Assembly: GCA_016124525.1 (NCBI GenBank)
Contig: WGNO01000042.1
Coordinates: forward strand, 1-54,348
Length of the DNA: 54,348 bases
Direction of reading: 5' to 3'
From: Nostoc sp. RI_552
GTDB taxonomy: Bacteria; Cyanobacteriota; Cyanobacteriia; Cyanobacteriales; Nostocaceae
Both the position numbers and the translations under genes were made by a program. Of the stretch, positions 39,580 to 48,851 are shown one piece after another. The notes below the pieces were generated by a model that searched no databases, was not told where the DNA came from, and saw nothing but the letters and a program-made list of their open reading frames with translations. Position 1 is the stretch's first letter. Each line of letters opens with the position of its first letter.

Positions 39580-41622
39580 ATGACAGAGCGGGATATTCCT
39601 AAAACTTGGAACCCATCTAGGGCAGGAGAGCCAGATGATATGAGAAAATTATACCGAACGCCACAATTCGGTGAAGTTCCAACATTTGGTGTATCGGGTG
39701 CTGGTTCTACCTCTGAGTCAGTGAAGCAACAAGAACAGGACAACCCCGAATTATGTTTAAATCCTCAGTCAGCAGAAAATAATTTACCAGGTAAAAATCC
39801 TGGGAAAATCCCAGACTGGATGAAAAACTGGTTTGTGTGGGTACTAATGTTAACGTTAATTCCAGGTAGCGTGGGATTTCTCGCTATGGCAATGCTGCTC
39901 AAATTACCAAGCGCCCCCAATTGCCCTGGGATTTACCGACCCTTTGTCAGTGCTTCAGTCAAATTACATTGCGCTCAGATATCAGCTTCTAAGCAAAATG
40001 TCAAGGATTTGTTGCAAGCGATCGCTATAGTCAGTAAGATACCAGATGATCACCCCCTGCGGGGAGAAATTAATCGTTTCTTAGAAGAATGGTCACGGGA
40101 TATTTTGCAATTGGCAGACCAAAGTTTTCAAGCCGGAAATTTACAAGAAGCCATCGCTACCGCCCGTCAAATACCTCCCGACCTACCACCATATGAACTG
40201 GTAGGTGAACAAATCAGCAAGTGGGAATCAACTTGGTCTAAAGCACAAGCTATATACACGGAAGCTGAAGAAGAACTCAAACAACGGCGTTGGAATTTAG
40301 CATTTATGGTAGCGGCTAAATTACTGCGTGTGAATAATGAGTATTGGTCAACTGTCAAGTATGATCAATTGAGTGATTTAATTACTTCAGCACGGGAAGA
40401 TGGTGATAAATTAACAAAAGCGGAAAGTTTAGCCAATAGTAAAGCAGTCAATAACTTACTAAAAGCCGTTAAAATATCTGAATCCATTAAACCGGAAAGC
40501 TATATGTATGAAGCAGCGCAGGAGCTGATTCCGGAAATTGGACGTAAAATGCTCGATTTGGCAGAAGCGAGTCTCCGTAGCCGCGATGCGAACACAGCCC
40601 TAGATATTGCCAGACAAATCCCGCAAAACACAGGATTACAGTCAGAAGTAGAAGACTTTATCACTTTAGCTGATGCCTACAGTAGTGCCTGGATGGGTAC
40701 AGTATCGGGTTTAGAAATAGCTATTTTTCAAGCCCAACAAATTGATGTTTCTAGACCAACTTATGATAAGGCACAAGAATTGATTTCTCTTTGGCAACTG
40801 GAAATCGAGGATGTGGCGCGGTTAGAAAAAGCCAGGTCACTTGCCACCCAGGGAACTATCGAAGATTTAACAGCAGCAATTAGTGAAATCGAGTTAATTC
40901 CTTCCAACAACCCCCGGGCTTCAGAAGCTAGAAAAGAAATGAACCGTTGGCGTAACCAAATAGAAACTATCGAAGACAGACCTATTTTAGAACGCGCTCA
41001 ACAATTGGCATGGCTTGATGACATTAATTCTTTGCAAGCTGCAATATCAGAAGCAAGCCGAATTCCTCGGGGTCGAGCATTGTATTCTGAAGCCCAGAGC
41101 AACATCAGCAAATGGACAGCATCTGTGGAGCGAATACAAGATCAGCCCTATTTAGATCAAGCAAAAATGCTAGCCCAGAGTGGTGATTTAAGGAATGCTA
41201 TTACCATTGCCCAACCAGTTGCATCATCAGGGCGAGCCCTTGCTAGGGAAGCCAGAAAAAACATAACAAATTGGCAAGAGCAGATCCGAGCTAAAGAAAA
41301 CTGGAACAAAGCCAAACAAGTAGCTATTGCAGGCACATCGGACGCATTATCTCAGGCAATAAAAATAGCAAGCAGAATTCCTAGAAATAGCTTATTGCGT
41401 ATGGATGTGAACATTGCTATTGATCAATGGAGTCAGGAATTATTAGATATTGCTCGTTCCCAGAGTAATCTTAATGTTGTCAGAGCCATTGAAACTGCTA
41501 AATTAATTCCACCCAATAGTTCTGCTTATAGTACCGCGCAACAGCAAATTCGGAATTGGCAGTATCTACTTCAGCCTGAATCTCCAGATTTTCAGCCGAG
41601 TCTCCCCATTATTGAGCAGTAA
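39580..41622 (+). CDS. Membrane-anchored helical-repeat protein, cyanobacterial, function unknown
   Basis: 680 residues. A polar N-terminal region (1-80) is followed by one strong transmembrane helix (about 84-107, WFVWVLMLTLIPGSVGFLAM). The rest, from about 130, consists of about 11 degenerate units of 45-55 residues built on L..AI..A..IP.....Y..A...I..W, for example LQEAIATARQIPPDLPPYEL, LQAAISEASRIPRGRALYSE and LSQAIKIASRIPRNSLLRM. This suggests an alpha-solenoid, probably outside the cytoplasm. I do not recognise a function. Similar proteins are sometimes labelled as chromosome-segregation ATPases, but no ATPase motif is present. Confidence 0.85.
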   Translation: MTERDIPKTWNPSRAGEPDDMRKLYRTPQFGEVPTFGVSGAGSTSESVKQQEQDNPELCLNPQSAENNLPGKNPGKIPDWMKNWFVWVLMLTLIPGSVGFLAMAMLLKLPSAPNCPGIYRPFVSASVKLHCAQISASKQNVKDLLQAIAIVSKIPDDHPLRGEINRFLEEWSRDILQLADQSFQAGNLQEAIATARQIPPDLPPYELVGEQISKWESTWSKAQAIYTEAEEELKQRRWNLAFMVAAKLLRVNNEYWSTVKYDQLSDLITSAREDGDKLTKAESLANSKAVNNLLKAVKISESIKPESYMYEAAQELIPEIGRKMLDLAEASLRSRDANTALDIARQIPQNTGLQSEVEDFITLADAYSSAWMGTVSGLEIAIFQAQQIDVSRPTYDKAQELISLWQLEIEDVARLEKARSLATQGTIEDLTAAISEIELIPSNNPRASEARKEMNRWRNQIETIEDRPILERAQQLAWLDDINSLQAAISEASRIPRGRALYSEAQSNISKWTASVERIQDQPYLDQAKMLAQSGDLRNAITIAQPVASSGRALAREARKNITNWQEQIRAKENWNKAKQVAIAGTSDALSQAIKIASRIPRNSLLRMDVNIAIDQWSQELLDIARSQSNLNVVRAIETAKLIPPNSSAYSTAQQQIRNWQYLLQPESPDFQPSLPIIEQ

Positions 41623-41706
41623 TTTTTTATATTAAAACTGTGGAGATGTCTCACTGTAAGAAACTGGGGAGGGATATTAGACAGGGGGAAAAAGTTGAGA
41701 ACTAAG

Positions 41707-42402
41707 CTATGAAGCATATTTTTTGGTGCGATTCGTAGTTTTAGTTCTTGATTCCACAGTAAACTCGGGTATTTCTACTAGCTCCCCTTCACTTAAACTA
41801 TATTGTTCACAAACCAAACTCAAGCGATGTCCTGATGTTTTTACAGTATTAACAGAATGAATTAAATCACCTTGAAAACACAATAAAGTATTGATTTGCG
41901 GTTTAATTTGCCCAAGTTGGCGCTTCTCTGACTTAAGTACCAACTCTCCTCCTTGCATATCTTCAGGTAAGCGCACATAAAGAACACTGACAAACAGAGG
42001 TGGTGCAACGGTTTTACAGTAAGAACGCAACGACCGATCAATGTGGGGGTCCACACGGGAACCTTCTTTAAGTTGCAAGGGATTGAGGTAAAAAGCATTA
42101 CAACTTGCTTGGAGAGCTAAATCTAAATAAAGCTTAAAATAGGGAAATTTTTGTTCTACCACGGAAATATGCGATCGCTTAAATACCAAAGAGAAACCCT
42201 TAGTCCCCACAAAATCACCGTTGAGATTATTGACAGCAAAATAAGGACAAGCCCGGATTTCTCCCCACAGATTATTTAAGTAGTCATTGGGGAAAGCGTT
42301 GTGCTGCTGTTGACAGTATTTCACAATAAGCCTGGGAAGTGATAAAAAACAATGGGTGCCATGTGAACAGTTCAAAAGTGAATTGTCTTGCTTTGTAGTC
42401 AA
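41707..42402 (-). CDS. 2-oxoglutarate/Fe(II)-dependent oxygenase
   Basis: A prolyl-4-hydroxylase-like double-stranded beta-helix enzyme of 231 residues. The iron ligands are all present: H120 and D122 in DPHIDRS, H182 in GDLIHSV, and R193 in GHRLSLVCEQ to hold 2-oxoglutarate. FVSVLYVRLPEDMQGGELVL is also typical. Translation appears to start at TTG 42402-42400, which overlaps the TGA of the upstream kinase gene (TTGA), so the two are probably coupled. No other start exists near the N-terminus. Substrate unknown. Confidence 0.85.
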   Translation of the reverse strand: MTTKQDNSLLNCSHGTHCFLSLPRLIVKYCQQQHNAFPNDYLNNLWGEIRACPYFAVNNLNGDFVGTKGFSLVFKRSHISVVEQKFPYFKLYLDLALQASCNAFYLNPLQLKEGSRVDPHIDRSLRSYCKTVAPPLFVSVLYVRLPEDMQGGELVLKSEKRQLGQIKPQINTLLCFQGDLIHSVNTVKTSGHRLSLVCEQYSLSEGELVEIPEFTVESRTKTTNRTKKYAS

Positions 42403-43277
42403 CTTTTTAGTGCCCAGTGCAAAATCTGGTCAATCATCCGATTCCCTTGGGAACCATAATCACCCCCAAACAAATTAAAATGATTGAGAATGTGATACAG
42501 ATTATAAATTGTTTTTCTCTGCTCATAACCTGGGTCTAAAGGAAAAACCTCGTTGTAACCTTGGTAGAATCCAGATGGAAAACCACCAAATAATTCCGTC
42601 ATAGCAATATCTACTTCCCTGTGGCCAAAATAAATAGCAGGGTCAAATATCACAGGTTCACCCCCAATGATAAACCTAGCATTGCCACCCCATAAATCAC
42701 CATGGACTAAACATGGCTGCACGTCATGACTAGCCAACAGTTCAGGAATAGCCGCCAGTAACTGATTTTGTCGAGGAAAACTCCCACCCCGTTCCCTAGC
42801 TAACTCAAATTGATAACTCAGACGATATTGACTATAAAACTCCCCCCAGTTTCCTGTCCAAGTGTTAATTTGGGGCGTAGAACCAATAATATTGTTAATT
42901 TTCCATCCAAAACCTTTGCTAGTGGTGACTTTGTGCATGGCTGCTAGCTTGCGTCCCATTTCTAACCAAGATTGACTATTACCCCCTCCCATTTCCAACC
43001 ATTCCAAAACAATATAGCCACAATTACCAATAGCACCCCAGCAAATTGGTTTCGGTACACGAATGCTATTCGTAGCCAATATTTCCTGTAAACCCAGGGC
43101 CTCAGCTGCAAACATCTCAAGTTGAGATGTCCGATTAAGCTTCACAAAGTAAGTCAAATTACCATCAGAAATGGCATAACCTTCATTAATGCAGCCACCA
43201 CGAACACTGCCCTTATGCTGAGTTTGAAATTTTGCACCAGTTACTTCACTAATATGAGTGTCAATTTCTGTCCACAT
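42399..43277 (-). CDS. Fructosamine kinase family protein
   Basis: Phosphorylates the sugar of glycated amines so that the adduct falls off, a repair activity of the FN3K family. The 292-residue chain begins with a phosphate-binding lobe (VRGGCINEGYAISDG, YFVKLN) and has the catalytic loop LVHGDLWGGN and the metal-binding IFDPAIYFGHREVDIAMTELFGGF, both diagnostic. It ends at TGA 42399-42401, overlapping the start of the oxygenase. Whether the two act on the same substrates is an inference only. Confidence 0.92.
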   Translation of the reverse strand: MWTEIDTHISEVTGAKFQTQHKGSVRGGCINEGYAISDGNLTYFVKLNRTSQLEMFAAEALGLQEILATNSIRVPKPICWGAIGNCGYIVLEWLEMGGGNSQSWLEMGRKLAAMHKVTTSKGFGWKINNIIGSTPQINTWTGNWGEFYSQYRLSYQFELARERGGSFPRQNQLLAAIPELLASHDVQPCLVHGDLWGGNARFIIGGEPVIFDPAIYFGHREVDIAMTELFGGFPSGFYQGYNEVFPLDPGYEQRKTIYNLYHILNHFNLFGGDYGSQGNRMIDQILHWALKS

Positions 43278-43466
43278 TTTTAAATCTTTAGGAAATCTTT
43301 AGGATTTTCTGAAAAAAACGAAAAAAACTTGAGCAGACTTGTACATGTTGATTATTTGAACTAATTGATATCGGTGTTGATAATCCCCTGCTTAAAAGGC
43401 ATAGGGAGTATCAAATCAATAGCATCTTTCTCACCCTTGTACCTACTCAGATGAAATGCACCATGT

Positions 43467-44741
43467 TCAGCGGGGTTTGAACACAACTACACCATAAGCA
43501 TCTGGAGAGAGATACTGTTTTGCTGCTTTTATTAACTTAATTGCATCCTGAGAGCGAATATGATTTGGGTAATTCAAAGCTGGTTCTAAATCCCCCATCA
43601 TAGATTGGTAGTAACCGCATAAACCTGCGCGATCGCTTGGTGTTTCATTAGCAAATATAAATTTGTTGGCTACCCATCGCCCTACACGAGCAATTTCTTT
43701 ATCAGAAACTAATTCTGTTTGTAGTATACCCATATGTTCAGCGATAGCCTCTTCCACAGCTGGTAAATTTTCCACTGCACATTGAGCAGAAATATAAAAC
43801 GTTCCTTGTAACTTATTAGTCATATTACTCACGGAAACAGAATTCACCAATCCCCGTTCTTCCCGCAAATCCCTTACCAATCGTGAAGTTTGTCCGTGTC
43901 CTAAAATTCCCGCCAAAACATCTAACCCATAGACATTATCTAATTCTCCTAATCCTGGAACCCGCCAAACCATCACTAAACGAGCTTGCTGAAGACCCTC
44001 ATCAATAAATTCCCTGCGGACAATTTCCGTAAACCTCGGTTCAGGATCAACTGTCACCTGTTGACCCTTAACAGTTAACCGTTGACTATGACCAAATGAC
44101 TCAGCCACAGTAGCAATTAATTTTTCTACAGGTAAATTACCTACAGCTACGGCGGTAATTGACTCTGGTTGATACCAACTACCATAAAAATCCCGCATTT
44201 CCTGGACTTGGAGTTGAGAAATCACCGCTTCTGTACCCAACACTGGACGGCGATAAGGTAACCGCGTAAATGCTGTTTCCATTGCCCGCTTAAATATCCG
44301 CCGCCGAGGATTATCTTCAGAACGTCTAATTTCCTCCAAAACCACCAAACGTTCACGTTGAAAACCATCATCAGGAATACTAGCGTTACATACCACGTCC
44401 ATTTGCAGTGAGGCTAACTCAGCAAAATCCCTAGGAGCAGTGGTTATGTAGAAATGAGTGTAATCTTGACTAGTGACAGCATTGGTCACAGCACCTCTTT
44501 CTTCAATTTGACGTTCAAACTCACCAGCGGCCAATCGCTCGGTTCCTTTAAAAATCATATGCTCCAAAAAATGAGCCATGCCATTAATAGCATCAGATTC
44601 CACCGCCGAGCCAACATTAATCCACAAACTGAGATTTACAGCTTCAACTGGCATTTGTTCTGCAACTATGGTCAAACCATTGGGTAACTTATGCACTGTG
44701 GGGGCATTTATGCGAGAAAATTTTAGCAACGTTGAAGTCAT
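43467..44741 (-). CDS. M16-family zinc peptidase
   Basis: A pitrilysin/processing-peptidase-like protein of 424 residues. The inverted zinc motif HFLEH is at 57-61 in MAHFLEHMIFKGT, and the second-ligand Glu follows in RLVVLEEIRRSEDNP. The C-terminal inactive-like half contains the R/Y pair region (RLVRDLREERGLVNSV). It probably degrades small peptides, perhaps in the periplasm, although no signal peptide is visible. It is a single complete unit rather than a catalytic/non-catalytic gene pair. Confidence 0.93.
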   Translation of the reverse strand: MTSTLLKFSRINAPTVHKLPNGLTIVAEQMPVEAVNLSLWINVGSAVESDAINGMAHFLEHMIFKGTERLAAGEFERQIEERGAVTNAVTSQDYTHFYITTAPRDFAELASLQMDVVCNASIPDDGFQRERLVVLEEIRRSEDNPRRRIFKRAMETAFTRLPYRRPVLGTEAVISQLQVQEMRDFYGSWYQPESITAVAVGNLPVEKLIATVAESFGHSQRLTVKGQQVTVDPEPRFTEIVRREFIDEGLQQARLVMVWRVPGLGELDNVYGLDVLAGILGHGQTSRLVRDLREERGLVNSVSVSNMTNKLQGTFYISAQCAVENLPAVEEAIAEHMGILQTELVSDKEIARVGRWVANKFIFANETPSDRAGLCGYYQSMMGDLEPALNYPNHIRSQDAIKLIKAAKQYLSPDAYGVVVFKPR

Positions 44742-44892
44742 AGCTAGTGAGCATTGAACAGCTTTGTTATTCTTCCATCTTATCTACCAATTCAAATCAG
44801 CATCTTAAGTTGTAAAAACTACACAGCTTTTTTCTTTAGAGATGTCGTAAAATTATGAGTAGTAATATTAAAATTTGTAAAGACAAGTATTA

Positions 44893-46413
44893 ATGAGCAA
44901 TATTTTTACTCACAGGAGCAAATGCCGTGTTGCGGTTATCGGTGCAGGGATAGGAGGACTAACTGCGGCAGCTTTATTAGCCCACCGAGGCTACAGCGTT
45001 TTAGTCCTGGACCAAGCCCTAGTACCGGGGGGCTGCGCTTCCACATTTAAACGTCAAGGATTTATCTTTGATGTGGGGGCTACTCAAGTAGCAGGATTAG
45101 AACCAGGGGGAATTCATCACCGCATATTCTCAGAATTATCCATAGACTTACCAGAAGCTACACCCTGCGACCCCGCTTGTGCTGTCTATTTACCCGGGGA
45201 AACTACACCGATTAACGTCTGGCGGGATCCCAACAAATGGAAAGAAGAACGCCAACGCCAATTTCCCGGTAGTGAACCCTTTTGGCAAATGATGGCAGTG
45301 CTATTTGAAGCTAGTTGGCAATTCCAAGCACGAGATCCCGTACTACCACCGCGCAATGTCTGGGATTTATGGCAACTCACCCAAGCAGTGCGCCCCAGTA
45401 CGTTAATTACCGTACCCTACACATTATTTACTGTTGGCGATGCCTTACGGTTTTACAAACTAGACAATAACCATCGTCTGAGAACATTTTTAGATTTGCA
45501 ACTCAAACTATATTCCCAAGTAAACGCTGAAGAAACAGCCTTACTGTATGCTGCAACCGCCTTAAGGGTATCCCAACTCCCCCAGGGGCTATTTCATCTA
45601 CAAGGTAGTATGCAAGTACTAAGCGATGGCCTAGTTGAATCCCTAATCAGAGATGGCGGTAAACTACTAATGCGCCACACTGTAGAACAAATCAACGTAG
45701 AAAACAACAAGGCCACCGCCTTAGTCATCAGAAACCAGAAAACAGGGGAAATATCCACAGAACTTGTAGATCATGTAATTGCCAACGTTACCGTCCAGAA
45801 CCTGGTGCAACTATTAGGAGAAAAAACTCCATCTGGCTATAAAAAGCGAGTAGAAAAATTGCCGCCGGCATCAAGCGCCTTTGTAGTGTATTTAGGCGTA
45901 GATATCAGCGCCATTCCGCTAAATTGTCCTCCCCACCTACAATTTTTGTATGATATCAATAAACCCATTAGCGAAAATAATTCTTTATTTGTTTCTGTTA
46001 GTCATCCAGGAGACGGACGGGCCCCCGAAGGAAAAGCCACAATTATCGCCTCATCCTTCGTTGATCCTGCACCCTGGTGGGAAACTGAAAATTATCAACA
46101 ATTGAAACACAAATATACACAACAAGCCATCGCTCATCTTAGCCAACACTTTTACCTCAAACCAGAAACCATCATTTATCAAGAAGCTGCCACACCCCGC
46201 ACCTTTGCTCATTACACAGGACGCCATCGGGGCATAGTTGGGGGTATTGGTCAAAGAATAGCCACCTTTGGCCCCTTTGGTTTTGCCAATCGGACACCCA
46301 TCAAACATTTATGGCTAGTGGGGGACTCCACTCATCCAGGAGAAGGTACAGCAGGGGTAAGCTACTCAGCACTGACAGTGGTGAGACAAATTGAAGCACA
46401 AACTCCACACTAA
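44893..46413 (+). CDS. crtD: CrtD-like carotenoid desaturase
   Basis: FAD-dependent phytoene-desaturase-family enzyme of 506 residues. It has the dinucleotide motif VIGAGIGGLTAAALLAHRGY (GAGIGG at 17-22), ALVPGGCAST, and a C-terminal FAD contact HLWLVGDSTHPGEGTAGVSY. The internal pattern DVGATQVAGLEPGGIHHRIF and AVYLPGETTPI matches the cyanobacterial C-3',4' desaturase (CrtD, myxoxanthophyll pathway) as I remember it, rather than CrtH or CrtP. The assignment to CrtD is good but rests on recall. Confidence 0.78.
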   Translation: MSNIFTHRSKCRVAVIGAGIGGLTAAALLAHRGYSVLVLDQALVPGGCASTFKRQGFIFDVGATQVAGLEPGGIHHRIFSELSIDLPEATPCDPACAVYLPGETTPINVWRDPNKWKEERQRQFPGSEPFWQMMAVLFEASWQFQARDPVLPPRNVWDLWQLTQAVRPSTLITVPYTLFTVGDALRFYKLDNNHRLRTFLDLQLKLYSQVNAEETALLYAATALRVSQLPQGLFHLQGSMQVLSDGLVESLIRDGGKLLMRHTVEQINVENNKATALVIRNQKTGEISTELVDHVIANVTVQNLVQLLGEKTPSGYKKRVEKLPPASSAFVVYLGVDISAIPLNCPPHLQFLYDINKPISENNSLFVSVSHPGDGRAPEGKATIIASSFVDPAPWWETENYQQLKHKYTQQAIAHLSQHFYLKPETIIYQEAATPRTFAHYTGRHRGIVGGIGQRIATFGPFGFANRTPIKHLWLVGDSTHPGEGTAGVSYSALTVVRQIEAQTPH

Positions 46414-46457
46414 TAATAGATGGATATAGAGCACTTTCCGGTGTGGTGACATACAGT

Positions 46458-46524
46458 ATTGGCGGGCAAGATGCCCACCCCACAAAAGTTTCGTGATTAT
46501 GATTTGTACTTCGTAATCACGAAA
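46458..46524. repeat. Dispersed palindromic repeat and adjacent inverted repeat
   Basis: GGGCA-AGA-TGCCC (46464-46476) in GTATTGGCGGGCAAGATGCC is the reverse complement of the repeat at 16226-16255. Next to it TTTCGTGATTA (46489-46499) and TAATCACGAAA (46514-46524) form a perfect 11-bp inverted repeat. Both lie in the spacer after crtD. Confidence 0.75.
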
Positions 46525-46544
46525 TCTGCTGTAAAAAAGCAGAA

Positions 46545-46829
46545 ATGAATTACGAAACAGGAGGAAAACCACTAGTAGCCGGTCAGATTACCTCAATTTT
46601 CTTGGCCTTAAAAGTAGTCTTTGAATCCATAAAAGACCCACGGAATTTTGACCGAGAATTAGAATTTGCCCTTTATCAACTGGGTGTTAAAGCACAACAA
46701 ATATTTCTTCCTGGACACAAAGCTGGAGTTCATTGGCCAGCTTTAATAACAGAAGATTTACTGAGAATTTCCTACGTACCGAAAGCATTTTTTGTAGTAT
46801 TTGGCAAACCCCATCCACCGTGGGATTAA
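46545..46829 (+). CDS. Small hypothetical protein, 94 residues
   Basis: Starts at ATG 46545. An AGGAGG at 46558-46563 lies inside the frame, which makes the start less sure, but no other start follows it. The product is mainly helical (TSIFLALKVVFESIKDPRNFDRELEFAL, ITEDLLRISYVPKAFFVVFG) with no recognised motif, signal or membrane segment. It is on the same strand as crtD, 131 bp downstream. Amino-acid use looks like a real protein. Confidence 0.55.
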   Translation: MNYETGGKPLVAGQITSIFLALKVVFESIKDPRNFDRELEFALYQLGVKAQQIFLPGHKAGVHWPALITEDLLRISYVPKAFFVVFGKPHPPWD

Positions 46830-46952
46830 GGGGAATATAAAACTAACCATTACACCCTCCCAATTCAGTCCCCAATCTATCAAAGTCAGCCTTTAGTAAA
46901 ACCCTCATCTGACCAAAGTCCCCCAGGGGATAATCACAACTCAAAAACTCCT

Positions 46953-47993
46953 TCATTTTCTTTGCTCCGCCTGAGGCACAATCGCCACCTTAATAACCTT
47001 ACGCTCCTTCATATCACAAAACACCTGTTCTAAATCCCCCAGCGATCGCTCTTCACTAATCAACAACTCAAAAGGTATTCTACCACCAGCTATCAGCGCC
47101 AAAGCTGCCCGCACATACTCCGGTGTATTATGAAACACACCTTTCAAAGTCAGTTCACTGTAATGTAACCGTTCCGTATTAACCGTAATAGTCGTATCTC
47201 GTGGACAACCACCGAACAAATTAACAGTTGCACCAGCACGCCCACAAGCAATGGCAGTTTCCCACACCCCAGGTACGCCAGTGGCCTCAATCACCACATC
47301 TGCACCCCGTCCCTGAGTTAATTCTTTCACCACAGCAGGAATATCTGAGATTTGATGATAGTTAAAAGTACGAACTGCACCCAGTTTTCCACCAACTTCC
47401 AGCCTGTGGTCATTACCTCCCCACAGCAACACTTCTGTTGTATCAGCCAGAACCGCCACAAACATCAAACCAATAGCCCCATCTCCTAAGACAACCACCC
47501 GGTCTTGGGGCTTAATCTGAGAACGAGCCACGCCGTGCAACACACAAGCCAAAGGTTCAGTCATGGATGCTAATGGCAACGGTAAACCATCGGGAATCCT
47601 TAACAAATTCTGTTGTACTATTGCCCCAGGAATTTTCAGGTATTCCGCAAAAGTGCCATTGTTCCATATAATATTAGGACACAAGGAATACTCTCGCCGT
47701 TGACAAAAAAAGCATTTCATGCAAGGCGCAGAATTATTAGCAACAACGCGATCGCCCACCCGCCAATCAGTTACACCAGCACCCACCGCCACAATTTCCC
47801 CAGCGCCCTCATGACCAAACAGCGTAGGTAGTGTCAGCATTTTCGCATGACCACCACGCCGCCACACCTTCAAATCGGTGCCACAGGTTGTCGCTGCACC
47901 CACCGCTATTACTACCTCACCAGGTTCTGGAGTGGGGTCAACAACTTTTTCCAAACGTAAATCTTCTCGACCGTAGAGTAAAGCTGCCAACAC
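46953..47993 (-). CDS. Zinc-dependent medium-chain alcohol/polyol dehydrogenase
   Basis: 346 residues of the MDR superfamily. Catalytic zinc ligands are C37 in TTCGTDLKVW, H61-E62 in FGHEGAGEIV and a later Glu in MTEPLAC. The structural zinc lobe is complete, C91-x2-C94-x2-C97-x7-C105 (CMKCFFCQRREYSLC). The NAD(P) fold is VVVLGDGAIGLMFVAV. It is closest in style to threonine or sorbitol dehydrogenases, but the substrate cannot be read. The start at ATG 47993 (MLAALLYGREDLRLE) is typical. Confidence 0.9.
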   Translation of the reverse strand: MLAALLYGREDLRLEKVVDPTPEPGEVVIAVGAATTCGTDLKVWRRGGHAKMLTLPTLFGHEGAGEIVAVGAGVTDWRVGDRVVANNSAPCMKCFFCQRREYSLCPNIIWNNGTFAEYLKIPGAIVQQNLLRIPDGLPLPLASMTEPLACVLHGVARSQIKPQDRVVVLGDGAIGLMFVAVLADTTEVLLWGGNDHRLEVGGKLGAVRTFNYHQISDIPAVVKELTQGRGADVVIEATGVPGVWETAIACGRAGATVNLFGGCPRDTTITVNTERLHYSELTLKGVFHNTPEYVRAALALIAGGRIPFELLISEERSLGDLEQVFCDMKERKVIKVAIVPQAEQRK

Positions 47994-48066
47994 AGCCGAC
48001 GACCTAACTAATTAGCATCGTCTTAGTGTATCACATTGCGACCAAACAAAACAGTCATCTACCCAC

Positions 48067-48255
48067 TTACTCCCTTAATGTTCTTTGATGCACTCCAATA
48101 TTGCGAGTTTCCACAGAGGAATTATGCCCAGGAATTGTTGTCAATAAAGGCACCTCTTGCCTGCAAGATTGGCAAAACCAATATACTTCTCCATGACGGA
48201 CATGACGCAGGAGGTAACCACCGCAACACAGACAAGTGTTAGCTCTCATATTCAT
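48067..48255 (-). CDS. Small zinc-ribbon protein, 62 residues
   Basis: Two cysteine pairs frame a short beta-hairpin: CLCCGGYLLRHVRHGEVYWF then CQSCRQEVPLL, with cysteines at 8, 10, 11, 28 and 31. Proteins with this LLRHIRHxEVYWFC..CxQEMP pattern recur in cyanobacteria as hypotheticals. Start ATG 48255. It is 73 bp upstream of, and on the same strand as, the dehydrogenase. A plus-strand frame over the same DNA has no such features and is rejected. Confidence 0.75.
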   Translation of the reverse strand: MNMRANTCLCCGGYLLRHVRHGEVYWFCQSCRQEVPLLTTIPGHNSSVETRNIGVHQRTLRE

Positions 48256-48851
48256 ACCTATATCCTCATTATTATGTTTAAAAATTTGCAGAAAAACTTG
48301 TTAATTAAAACAAACTTTAATAGAATTACACTTAACAGAAATATAGCCAAATATTTATAGCTTTATAACGAGAAAACCTTACTAAGCTAACCACAAGCTC
48401 CTCCCTGGACTTTACATCAAACCTAGAATCCCCAACCACCTTTCTTAATATATTTAAGCAAGGGTTTAAATCTGCTCAACACTTCCTTTTCTTATGGGAT
48501 TTCCATGAACCTCACTCACACTGGTGAGAGCAACTCTCCTTAACTTCACCTTCAACCACCACAACTGCATTTTAAAACATCAATTCAAACATCAATTCAA
48601 ACATTAGCAACAGCCACACACCAGCTACACTTGCAGTGTATAGCTTACCTTATAATAGTTCCATCTACCTTGGGGATCATCCTAATATAATAACTTTTGG
48701 TAGCTATACTGACAAAATATAGGATTCTGTAAATGTGAATACTAAAAACATAATAAAATGTCAACTTTTATCACAAACATCTTGCGCAAACTTCAAATAT
48801 TTGTAAAAAACCTACATCAAAAATTAACATACTAATAATAATAAATCACCA
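48256..48851. other. Intergenic region between zinc-ribbon gene and xth
   Basis: 596 bp of AT-rich DNA with no gene. It contains a two-unit tandem repeat CATCAATTCAAA (48578-48601) and a small hairpin CTCAC-ACTG-GTGAG (48515-48528). Promoters of both divergent genes should lie here, but none is clear. Confidence 0.5.

Noticed and set aside
48036..48242. Plus-strand frame opposite the zinc-ribbon gene
   Set aside because: The minus frame has paired cysteines and a proper start; this one does not.
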